From an uncultured Oscillospiraceae bacterium (GTDB lineage: Bacteria; Bacillota; Clostridia; Oscillospirales; Ruminococcaceae): DNA of 14,036 nucleotides. This document shows positions 1 through 6,546 of this stretch, piece by piece. Made by a program: the position numbers and the translations under genes. Under the pieces are notes generated by a model, which saw nothing but the letters and a program-made list of their open reading frames with translations, had not been told where the DNA came from and did no database searches. The stretch spans positions 1 through 14,036 of the forward strand of contig USLH01000054.1 of NCBI GenBank assembly GCA_900555435.1, in the 5' to 3' direction. The first letter of the stretch is position 1. Each line of letters begins with the position of its first letter.

Positions 1-1
1 G

Positions 2-373
2 AAAAACTCCGTGGAGCTGTTCCGCTCTCTGGACATCCCCGTGCGCCAGCTGGAGTGCTGCTCCGGCGACCTGGCCGACCTGAAAGTGAAATCCGTAGAC
101 GTGGAAGCCTGGTCCCCCCGTCAGAAGAAGTACTTCGAGGTGGGCAGCTGCTCCAATCTGGGCGACGCTCAGGCCCGCCGCCTGAAGATCCGTGTCAACG
201 GAGAAAACGGCAAGTACTTCGCACATACCCTCAATAACACCGTGGTGGCTCCTCCCCGGATGCTCATTGCGTTTCTCGAAAACAATTTGAACGCCGACGG
301 AACCGTCCGGATCCCGGAGGTTCTCCGTCCATACATGGGCGGCAAGGACAAGCTGGTTCCCACCAAGAAATAA
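2..373 (+). CDS. serS: Seryl-tRNA synthetase, C-terminal end (partial)
   Basis: This is the last 123 codons of seryl-tRNA synthetase, the cytoplasmic class II enzyme that charges tRNA-Ser with serine using ATP. The 5' part lies outside the window, so the start is not visible and the GTG at position 11 is internal. Recognition rests on the class II core: a DVEAW...KKYFEVGSCSNLGDAQARR segment (motif 2 region, with the paired Arg), then HTLNNTVVAPPRMLIAFLEN (motif 3, with the conserved Arg that binds ATP), then the typical ending IPEVLRPYMGG. The stop is TAA at 371-373. The thioesterase gene begins 22 bases downstream with its own ribosome site and no terminator in between, so the two are probably cotranscribed. 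The motif 3 stretch (NNTVVAPPR) differs from the commoner bacterial NGSGLAVGR but keeps the Arg. The identification is secure. Confidence 0.95.
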   Translation, partial: KNSVELFRSLDIPVRQLECCSGDLADLKVKSVDVEAWSPRQKKYFEVGSCSNLGDAQARRLKIRVNGENGKYFAHTLNNTVVAPPRMLIAFLENNLNADGTVRIPEVLRPYMGGKDKLVPTKK

Positions 374-395
374 TTTTTAAGCGGAGGACATTCTC

Positions 396-1139
396 GTGGA
401 AGGTGTATTTAGTAAAAAGACAAGTGTTCACTTCTACGACTGTGACCTCTACGGACGGATGAAGCTGACGGCGATCAACCAGACTCTGGCTGACATCGCC
501 GATGAAGACTACGCCCAAAAGGGAATGTCCCACAGCTGGCTCTGGGAGCATGGCTTCGTGTTCCTGCTTTCCAAAGTCAGCGTTCGGTTCCAGCGCTTCC
601 CCACTCCCCGTGAAGTCCTTACCGTCTCCACTTGGGAACGGGAGGTCAAGGGCGCTTCCTTCTTCCGTTCCTTTTCGATCCACGACGAGCAGGAAAATCT
701 CGTCCTCACCGCCGACAGCGCATGGATGCTGGTCGACCCAAAAAACCGCCAGATCCTCCGCCCCTCGGCTTTCCCTTATGCCCACCCCACCTACCTCCCG
801 GCGGATTGTCCCCCTTGCCGGAAGATCAAGTGGGAGGACGGCACACTGGCAGGCCGGCGCAAAGTGGTCTACTCCGATTTGGATGGAAACGGCCACGTTT
901 ATAATGCCGTCTATGCCGGCATTGCCTGCGATTTTCTGCCGCAGGAGACCCTAAAACGGGAGATCTCTGCTTATCAGGTAAACTTCGCCCATGAGGCAAA
1001 ATTAGGGGACACGCTGGACATCTGGCTCCGGCAAAATGAGCAATCTTCGGTCATAAAAGGCACAGTTGGGGATCATGACAGCTTTTTATGCGTTTTGGAA
1101 TATCGCCCGGATCGTGAAACCATCGGCCCGGAACGGTAA
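396..1139 (+). CDS. Acyl-ACP thioesterase
   Basis: A 247-residue protein of the bacterial acyl-ACP thioesterase family (FatA/FatB-like, double hotdog fold). The family cleaves acyl groups from acyl carrier protein in the cytoplasm, ending fatty acid elongation and releasing free fatty acids. The N-terminal hotdog starts with VHFYDCDLYGRMKL (about residues 11-24). The second hotdog carries YSDLDGNGHVYNAVY (about 159-173), which holds the D-x-N-x-H triad (D163, N165, H167) used by the plant and bacterial enzymes. The length matches bacterial members, which are near 240-250 residues. The GTG start at 396 is chosen because GGAGGA at 383-388 lies at normal spacing and no in-frame ATG sits near the N-terminus. 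It follows serS by 22 bases and ends 16 bases before an intrinsic terminator. Chain-length specificity cannot be read from the sequence. Confidence 0.9.
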   Translation: MEGVFSKKTSVHFYDCDLYGRMKLTAINQTLADIADEDYAQKGMSHSWLWEHGFVFLLSKVSVRFQRFPTPREVLTVSTWEREVKGASFFRSFSIHDEQENLVLTADSAWMLVDPKNRQILRPSAFPYAHPTYLPADCPPCRKIKWEDGTLAGRRKVVYSDLDGNGHVYNAVYAGIACDFLPQETLKREISAYQVNFAHEAKLGDTLDIWLRQNEQSSVIKGTVGDHDSFLCVLEYRPDRETIGPER

Positions 1140-1155
1140 AAAAGTCATGTGAAGG

Positions 1156-1182
1156 GACCGCCCCGCAAGGAGCGGTCTTTTT
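1156..1182 (+). terminator. Intrinsic terminator of the serS-thioesterase transcript
   Basis: GACCGC (1156-1161) pairs with GCGGTC (1172-1177) around a short loop, followed at once by TTTTT (1178-1182). It begins 16 bases after the thioesterase stop codon and reads in the same direction. Confidence 0.88.
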
Positions 1183-1523
1183 CTGCTCAAAACAGTCTTT
1201 TGTATAGATACAGTTGTACGCAAAATCTAACATTCCCGTTTTTCCCTTCCACTCCTTCTCTTTCCTTCCACATCCCTCTGCGACCGCCCCCAAACGCCTC
1301 TTCTCCACCTCCGCAAAACGGCGCAGCGCATTTTGCTTTCCAAAGCCTTCCAATCAGCAATGAGAAGCCTGCAACTCCTCCACACGAAAGTGTTTCCGAA
1401 GTTTTTCTTCGGAGGTATGCTTCGGCTTGGGGTTTCTTGCCTTGACTGAAAGGTAAAAAAAGCCTTAAAAATTCTTCCGCACGTTACACAAACCTATCCC
1501 AAAACCAGTAGAGGTGTGCCTAT
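1183..1523. other. Gene-free intergenic stretch
   Basis: About 340 bases without a convincing gene. Open frames exist on both strands, but they have low-complexity composition (Pro/Ser-rich on plus), no ribosome site and no family resemblance. The stretch is strongly pyrimidine-biased on the plus strand from about 1235 to 1315. A perfect 7-bp inverted repeat, TCCGAAG (1395-1401) and CTTCGGA (1407-1413) around a TTTTT loop, lies at 1395-1413 with no T-tract after it. A weak promoter-like pair, TTGACT (1442-1447) and TTAAAA (1465-1470) with a 17-base spacer, may add to expression of the phosphoesterase. I see no tRNA, riboswitch or CRISPR signature here. Confidence 0.55.
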
Positions 1524-1593
1524 TTGTACTATTTAATACAAATAATACAATTTGGAATATTCTCTTGCGAAAAATGGCGTTTCATGTTACACT
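1524..1593 (+). promoter_or_regulatory. Promoter region of the secreted metallophosphoesterase (two candidates)
   Basis: Two sigma-A-type promoters can be read. The upstream one is TTGTAC (1524-1529), 16 bases, TACAAT (1546-1551). The downstream one is TTGCGA (1565-1570), 17 bases, TACACT (1588-1593), preceded by TG-T, which makes an extended -10. The second is better spaced and would start transcription near 1600, giving a leader of about 28 bases. Which one is used cannot be settled from sequence. They may act together. Confidence 0.6.
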
Positions 1594-1614
1594 GAAACCA
1601 AACCCATCCGACTT

Positions 1615-1622
1615 AAAGGAGG
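1615..1622 (+). promoter_or_regulatory. Ribosome binding site that decides the phosphoesterase start
   Basis: AAAGGAGG lies 5 bases before the ATG at 1628. It shows that translation starts there. The open frame upstream to 1514 has no ribosome site, overlaps the promoters and would bury the signal peptide. Confidence 0.85.
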
Positions 1623-1627
1623 CTCCT

Positions 1628-3457
1628 ATGCGCCCGACAAAATTTTCATTCCGACTGCTTTTTACTTCCGGATTGTTTTTGCTTTTCTGCACCTTTTTTG
1701 CCCTTCCCATTTCGGCCGCCAATGTTTCGTTGGAGGTGGATTCGGTGCTTCCTGCCGGGGAGAGCATTTTTGTCCGTTATACCGGCGCTTCTTCCAAAAG
1801 CTGGCTGGGCGTTGCGGCGGAAGGTGAAACGGAGCCTGTCCGTCTGGAACTGGACGGGCAGGCCTCCGGAGCCGTGGAGCTTCCCTGCCTTTCTGCCGGG
1901 ACGTACCGTTTGAGCCTTTATCGTTACGGTACAGCGCCTGCTTATGAAACCACCGTTACCGTGACGGATTCCCCGGTCTATCTGAACACTGCTTCCGTTG
2001 GCTGGGGCGGTTCAACAGAACTGCATGTCCGGCGGGAAGAACGGAAGGAAGACGCATGGGTCGGCATCTTCCCCGCTGGAGCGGTTCCGGGAATGGATCC
2101 CTGCCCCACTTGGATCTACCTGCGGGATCTTCCGGAGTCCGGCTCGGTTTCCACTTCTGACTTTCAGGGGGATGTGCCTTTTGCGCTGCTCCCGAAGGGC
2201 GAGTATCAGCTCATACTTTTTGAGGACGGAGGCTATTCCCCCGAAGTATCCTGGACGTTCCAAATCGATACCGCCGATGCACCCAATCTGTTCCTTTTTG
2301 TCCCCAAAAATACCCCGAAAAACAGCGTGGACGGCACCTTATATATTACTTATGGTACAAATCCATCTAAATATTACTGGATTGCATGGGCGGATGACGC
2401 CGGCGTCTTGGAGGATTACACCCCTCTCGGAATGGTTTCCTCCGAAAGCGAACAGCTGGCCTTCTCCATGCCGGACCATGCCGCCGTCCCTCGGGAAGCG
2501 ACCCGACTCGTTCTCTGCAAAGGCACGGAAAACTCCTTCCAGAAGCGGGAGATCGTCGCCTTCCTCCCTGTGTCCCCTGTGTTGGAAACGCCTTTGCTGT
2601 CCTTTGCCGTTGTTTCCGACATCCATGTCTCCGAGAACTACTCCTATGTCTATAACCGGAACTATACCCGGATGGTTCGGGATGTGATCCGGTCCATGCC
2701 GGATGCGCAGGTACTGATGATCGACGGGGACGTGACCAATAACGGGAAGCCCGCCGAATTCAAGATCTTGGGCCGCCTTTTGTCCCAGTTTCAGGATCAG
2801 ATCCCTCAGTATCTGCTGCTGGGGAATCACGATCTGGCGCTGAACCGGGGCGAGTGGGGCGCCCAGCTTTATAACTTCTTAAGCTATACAAAGATGCCCG
2901 GCGTTTACTACGATTTCTGGCTGGGCGGGATCCGCTTCCTTTGCTTGGGCTCTCAGGAAAGCGTGAAAACGGATGATGTTTCTGCTTCCCTTCTGGAGGA
3001 TCAGCTGGAGTGGCTTTCCGAAAAGCTGGAGGGTGCCCAGGATGCCGATCCGGACGCCCCTATCTTCGTTTTTCTCCACCAGCCCCTTCAGAATACGGTC
3101 ACAGGCAGTGAGGACAGCGCCATTCTTCAGAATGATCAGCTGGCTGAGATTTTAAGCCGCTATCCGCAGGCTATTCTTTTCACCGGCCACACCCACGCCG
3201 CTCTGGATGCGGAAAAAGTCCTTTGGGACGGCGGGAAGGATCGCTTCAGCGCCGTCCACAGCGGCAGCGTCAGCTCTCTCTGGGACTTTTCCGAAGAGTC
3301 CGCTGCCGGTGGCCCGGATACCGGAGCCAAGGGAATTATGGAAGGCAGCCAGGGCTTAAAGATCGAGGTTTACGACGGATATATCCGGATCCGCAGCCGG
3401 GATTTTTCCTCCGGGAAATGGATGGGCGATGCCGAACGGATCCTCTGGTATCGATGA
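1628..3457 (+). CDS. Secreted calcineurin-like metallophosphoesterase with Ig-like repeats
   Basis: A 609-residue exported protein. Residues 1-30 form a signal peptide: a basic N-terminus, a Leu/Phe-rich core and a likely cleavage after ISA. Three divergent Ig-like repeats follow (about 32-113, 116-214 and 219-314). Each contains an aromatic strand such as SWLGV, AWVGI or YWIAW. The calcineurin-like metallophosphoesterase domain (about 325-590) carries all the usual metal and catalytic motifs: D331-x-H333, GD (367-368), GNHD (399-402), the HQP histidine H484 and GHTH (520-523). It should therefore bind two metal ions and hydrolyse phosphoesters outside the membrane. The substrate is unknown. 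There is no C-terminal anchor or sortase motif, so it is probably soluble. A second phosphoesterase starts 75 bases downstream and may be cotranscribed. The domain call is firm; the physiological role is open. Confidence 0.88.
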   Translation: MRPTKFSFRLLFTSGLFLLFCTFFALPISAANVSLEVDSVLPAGESIFVRYTGASSKSWLGVAAEGETEPVRLELDGQASGAVELPCLSAGTYRLSLYRYGTAPAYETTVTVTDSPVYLNTASVGWGGSTELHVRREERKEDAWVGIFPAGAVPGMDPCPTWIYLRDLPESGSVSTSDFQGDVPFALLPKGEYQLILFEDGGYSPEVSWTFQIDTADAPNLFLFVPKNTPKNSVDGTLYITYGTNPSKYYWIAWADDAGVLEDYTPLGMVSSESEQLAFSMPDHAAVPREATRLVLCKGTENSFQKREIVAFLPVSPVLETPLLSFAVVSDIHVSENYSYVYNRNYTRMVRDVIRSMPDAQVLMIDGDVTNNGKPAEFKILGRLLSQFQDQIPQYLLLGNHDLALNRGEWGAQLYNFLSYTKMPGVYYDFWLGGIRFLCLGSQESVKTDDVSASLLEDQLEWLSEKLEGAQDADPDAPIFVFLHQPLQNTVTGSEDSAILQNDQLAEILSRYPQAILFTGHTHAALDAEKVLWDGGKDRFSAVHSGSVSSLWDFSEESAAGGPDTGAKGIMEGSQGLKIEVYDGYIRIRSRDFSSGKWMGDAERILWYR

Positions 3458-3532
3458 AGGCAGAAAATGCTTTGCCGTCTGTTCCTATACGCAGCGGTAT
3501 TTGCGCTAAACGGACGAAGAATAGGAGTTTTT

Positions 3533-4522
3533 ATGGGAATGCAGCTGCTTTGCGGCTATCCGGATACGCCGGATAAGAATCCGAACCATGCAATGTTCCG
3601 GCTTCCGAACGGATTGAAGGTGCGGCCGATCCAAATTTGCGGAGGAACGCCCGGGAAGGCGGCCACGGTGACGGTTTTTGCGGACGTTCACCTGAATTTC
3701 TGCGATGAAACGGATCGGGAGGAGGCGAACCCTTCCATCCTGAGTACACGGGAGCACCGGAAATGGATGGCGGACGGTGCGGCTGTTCCCGCTTTGCGGA
3801 ACGCTATGGATCTTGCTGCCGACTCCGATCAGACGGTGCTCATCGGTGACGTTCTGGACTATCTTTCCCACGGCGCCATCCGGCTGATGCAAAAGGAGAT
3901 TCTGGATAGGGATCCTTCCGTCTGCATGGCGATAGGCGGTCACGAGCTGACCCGGGTGATGCAGGGAAAAGTGCCGGATCCCACTTCCCTTGCCTCCCGG
4001 TATGAGGTGCTCCGAGCGGTCTGGCCCAACGACTTGCATTACCATTCCCGGTACCTTCGGAATGCTGCAGGGCAGAAGAAAGCCCGGCTGGTTTTGCTGG
4101 ACAACCACACGGATCAGTACGGCGCCGATCTGCTTGCCCCTTTCCGGGAGGATCTGGCCCTCTGCCGGGAAGAGGGGCTTCCTCTGCTGCTTTTCCAGCA
4201 CGATCCCATTTATACGAACCAGGGGGAAACGGCTGCCGCCGACTGGTTCTATGAGCCGGGGGACGTTTCTGAAATGCCGTGGAATTTATGGGAAAACGGA
4301 GCCGGCGGGAAGCATTCTACGGAAGAAACGAAAGCGCTTTACCGCCTCATCGTGGAAAACGGAGACGTGATCCGGGGGATTTTCTGCGGGCACATCCACA
4401 ATCACTGTTATACGGAAGTTCTGGCTTCCGATCCGATGGGGAACCCCGCTCCCATTCCTCAGTACATCGTCACCGCCAACGCTTACCATCAGGGCTGCGT
4501 TCTGCAGATCACCGTGGAATAA
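3533..4522 (+). CDS. Metallophosphoesterase with a GGHE variant motif
   Basis: A 329-residue calcineurin-like phosphoesterase with no signal peptide, so probably cytoplasmic. Visible motifs are FADVHLNF (D51, H53), IGDVLDYLS (D106, D109), GGHE (135-138), LFQHDPIY (H223) and CGHIHNH (H287, H289). In the usual GNH(D/E) motif the Asn is a metal ligand. Here that position is Gly136, while the catalytic His (H137) is kept. This may lower activity or mark a subfamily with a different metal site. ATG 3533 is chosen because TAGGAG (3522-3527) precedes it at 5 bases; another ATG lies two codons later at 3539. The open frame reaches back to 3467 but has no ribosome site there. It follows the secreted phosphoesterase by 75 bases without a terminator. 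The substrate is unknown. Confidence 0.82.
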   Translation: MGMQLLCGYPDTPDKNPNHAMFRLPNGLKVRPIQICGGTPGKAATVTVFADVHLNFCDETDREEANPSILSTREHRKWMADGAAVPALRNAMDLAADSDQTVLIGDVLDYLSHGAIRLMQKEILDRDPSVCMAIGGHELTRVMQGKVPDPTSLASRYEVLRAVWPNDLHYHSRYLRNAAGQKKARLVLLDNHTDQYGADLLAPFREDLALCREEGLPLLLFQHDPIYTNQGETAAADWFYEPGDVSEMPWNLWENGAGGKHSTEETKALYRLIVENGDVIRGIFCGHIHNHCYTEVLASDPMGNPAPIPQYIVTANAYHQGCVLQITVE

Positions 4523-4528
4523 AAGAAG

Positions 4529-4575
4529 AAGCCGCCCTCTGAGTGAAAACAGAAAGCGGCTTTGTTATATTTTTG
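4529..4575. terminator. Probably bidirectional terminator between convergent genes
   Basis: AAGCCGC (4529-4535) pairs with GCGGCTT (4556-4562), and an inner TCTG/CAGA helix extends the stem. On plus it is followed by a T-rich tail (4561-4575), which ends the phosphoesterase transcript. On minus the opposite flank reads CTTCTTCTTTT, a weaker U-rich tail that could end the pth-mfd-alcohol dehydrogenase transcript. Confidence 0.78.
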
Positions 4576-4594
4576 TGATTTTAAACGATATGTA

Positions 4595-5347
4595 TTAGCC
4601 TTGTCCCCGGATATAGGCGCTCAGGATGGCAGCATAGCTTAAGTACGGGATAGGCTTTCCTTCCGGATTGCCGGAGCCGAAAGCGTAGCTCTTGCCGTGG
4701 GTCAGCTGCTGCAGACCGGTGCAGTAGTCTAAAATATCCCGGGGCTTCTGTCGGATGAGCCAGGAGAAGCGGGTGTCCCCCAGCAGCGCCCAGCGGTCGT
4801 TCCACTGCTTCCAGAGAAGCTCCACCGGCCGGTTCCGGGCTTCGGTCAGGTGGATTCCGTCGAAGCTGCAGCCGGTCAGCTCGGAAAGAGGAATGGGCGT
4901 TTTTGAATCGTCCGCCCAGATGCAGGGCTTTCCCTGCCGATGGACGGCGGCTGCTAATTGCCGGTAATTTTCCGGCGTTCCACATGGAACATTCCGAAGG
5001 ATCACGGCGCAGACCGCCTCTTCTTTTGCCAGAGCCTCGTAAGGCGCTGGGTCGAAAACCGGGACGGAAAGCCCTGCCGCCAGCTTCATCCCCTCCCGGA
5101 GCCGAAGCCCTTTCAGGGCGGGAAAGCCGTCTTCAAACGAAAGCTGCACCACAGCGCAGTCAAAGCCGGATACCGCCGCTGCGTCTGCAAGGGTCTGCAC
5201 CCGGGCGTTTTCCGTGGCCCAGAGGGTGTCCCCTCTCCGCCAAACCAGCTGTTCCGCCAGCTCCCGATTCAGGGCATACTCGAAAAAGACCGCCCGTCCC
5301 GGTTTTTCGTGGGACAGGACCCGAAGAAATTCCCGATAGTCCGCCAT
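4595..5347 (-). CDS. Short uroporphyrinogen decarboxylase (URO-D)-like protein
   Basis: A 250-residue protein that resembles the uroporphyrinogen decarboxylase/corrinoid methyltransferase (URO-D) superfamily. Supporting features are the N-terminal REFLRVLSHEKPGRAVFFEYAL (about 5-26; compare the family's L..L.HEKPDRVP.FE), a mid segment CIWADDSKTPIPLSELTGCSFDGI (142-165), DRWALLGD (184-191) and the C-terminal YAFGSGNPEGKPIPYLSY (221-238). Family members usually have about 330-350 residues, so this one lacks roughly a quarter. No Cys/His zinc site of the methyltransferases is obvious. ATG 5347 is chosen because GGAGGAG (5350-5356) precedes it. The frame stays open to 5599, but that part overlaps the alcohol dehydrogenase. 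It begins 10 bases after that gene's stop and is the last gene of the operon. Whether it decarboxylates, transfers methyl groups or does neither is not clear; true heme synthesis is unlikely. Confidence 0.65.
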   Translation of the reverse strand: MADYREFLRVLSHEKPGRAVFFEYALNRELAEQLVWRRGDTLWATENARVQTLADAAAVSGFDCAVVQLSFEDGFPALKGLRLREGMKLAAGLSVPVFDPAPYEALAKEEAVCAVILRNVPCGTPENYRQLAAAVHRQGKPCIWADDSKTPIPLSELTGCSFDGIHLTEARNRPVELLWKQWNDRWALLGDTRFSWLIRQKPRDILDYCTGLQQLTHGKSYAFGSGNPEGKPIPYLSYAAILSAYIRGQG

Positions 5348-5357
5348 AACTCCTCCG

Positions 5358-6533
5358 TTACAGGCAGAGCCGGTAGATGTCCAGCATCTCTTTTTTGCCC
5401 AGCTCGATATAGTCCGGCAGGGTGCGCTTGCCGAAGAAGGTGCATTTTTCCGCCATTTCGTCGAAGCGGGAATCGTCGATGGAAAGCTCCGAGAGCCGGA
5501 CCGGCATCCCGATGGAACGGAAGTAGGCTTCCGCCGCTTCGATCCCGGCAAGAGCCGTCCGTTCCGGGTGCTCAAAGTCCATGGGGATGCCCCAGACATT
5601 TGCGGCGTACCGGGCGAAGCGGGGGACGTTGTATTGGTAGATGTATTTTGCCCACGCCGGGAAGATCACCGATAATCCTGCCCCATGGGCCACCCGGTCG
5701 TAAGCGCCGGACAGCTCATGCTCCAGCTGGTGGCAGCGCATGACGAAATTTTTCCCGCAGCCGGTGAGGCCGTTGTGGGAAAGGCTCCCCGCCCACATCA
5801 GGGCGGCACGGGCCTCATAGTCCTCCGGATCTGCAATGGCACGCTTTCCGGCTTCCGCTACGGTCCTTAAAAGCCCCTCGTCCAGATTGTCGGTCAGGGG
5901 GGTGTCGCCGTTTAAGGAGAAGTAGCGCTCCAGGGTGTGCATCATGATGTCCACGATGCCGCAGCCGGTCTGGAACTTGCCGACGGTGAAGGTGAGCTCC
6001 GGGTTCAGAATGGAGAAGAGCGGGCGGTTGCAGGGGGCGTTGAAGCCCCGTTTCAGCCAATTTTCCTCGTTGGTCAGGACGCAGGAATCGCTCATCTCGC
6101 TGCCGGAAGCGGCGAGGGTGAGGATTGTCCCGACAGGAAGGGCTTTTTCCGGGATCCGCTTTTTCGTGGAGAACTCCCACGGGTCGCAGTTGTAGTAGGC
6201 GCTGGCTGCCGCCGCCTTGGAGGAGTCAAGGACGCTTCCGCCGCCTACGGCAAGGATCAGGTCGACCTTTTCCTCCCGCGCCAATTTTGCGGCTTTCCGG
6301 GCCAGGCTCACCTTGGGGTTTGCTTCCACGCCGCCCAACTCCACGAAGGAGATACCGGCGTCCTTCAAAGAGGCGACTACCGTGTCATAAAGTCCGGAGC
6401 GTTTGATGCTTCCGGAGCCGTAGTGGAAGAGAACCTTGGAAAACCCGTAGGAACGGAGGATCTCCCCTACTTTTTTCTCCCCGCCCCGGCCGAAAAAGAC
6501 CTTGGTGGGAGTATGAAAGACGAAATCATTCAT
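5358..6533 (-). CDS. Iron-containing alcohol dehydrogenase (butanol dehydrogenase-like)
   Basis: A 391-residue group III (iron-dependent) alcohol dehydrogenase of the butanol dehydrogenase/YqhD type. It reduces aldehydes or oxidises alcohols with NAD(P)H in the cytoplasm. The nucleotide-binding motif GGGSVLDSSK lies at 97-106. The metal ligands fit the family pattern: D195 and H199 in GIVDIMMHTLE, H268 in CHQLEHELS and H283 in VAHGAGLS. The length is normal for the family (380-400). ATG 6533 is chosen because AAAGGAGG (6540-6547) precedes it. A start 11 codons upstream would lie inside the mfd end. Its ribosome site overlaps the mfd stop codon, so translation is probably coupled. A role in mixed alcohol fermentation or aldehyde detoxification is inferred; the physiological substrate cannot be told. 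Confidence 0.9.
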   Translation of the reverse strand: MNDFVFHTPTKVFFGRGGEKKVGEILRSYGFSKVLFHYGSGSIKRSGLYDTVVASLKDAGISFVELGGVEANPKVSLARKAAKLAREEKVDLILAVGGGSVLDSSKAAAASAYYNCDPWEFSTKKRIPEKALPVGTILTLAASGSEMSDSCVLTNEENWLKRGFNAPCNRPLFSILNPELTFTVGKFQTGCGIVDIMMHTLERYFSLNGDTPLTDNLDEGLLRTVAEAGKRAIADPEDYEARAALMWAGSLSHNGLTGCGKNFVMRCHQLEHELSGAYDRVAHGAGLSVIFPAWAKYIYQYNVPRFARYAANVWGIPMDFEHPERTALAGIEAAEAYFRSIGMPVRLSELSIDDSRFDEMAEKCTFFGKRTLPDYIELGKKEMLDIYRLCL

Positions 6534-6546
6534 GAAATGACCTCCT

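Noticed and set aside
1051..1353. 100-codon open frame on minus overlapping the thioesterase end
   Set aside because: It crosses the terminator and the thioesterase gene on the opposite strand and has no supporting ribosome site or recognisable motif.
1149..1445. 98-codon open frame on plus in the gene-free stretch
   Set aside because: It starts inside the terminator hairpin area, has no ribosome site, is Pro/Ser/Phe-rich because of the pyrimidine run, and resembles no family.
5348..5599. N-terminal extension of the URO-D-like gene to 5599
   Set aside because: It lies inside the alcohol dehydrogenase, is Ser/Arg-rich as shadow frames are, and a good ribosome site marks 5347 as the start.
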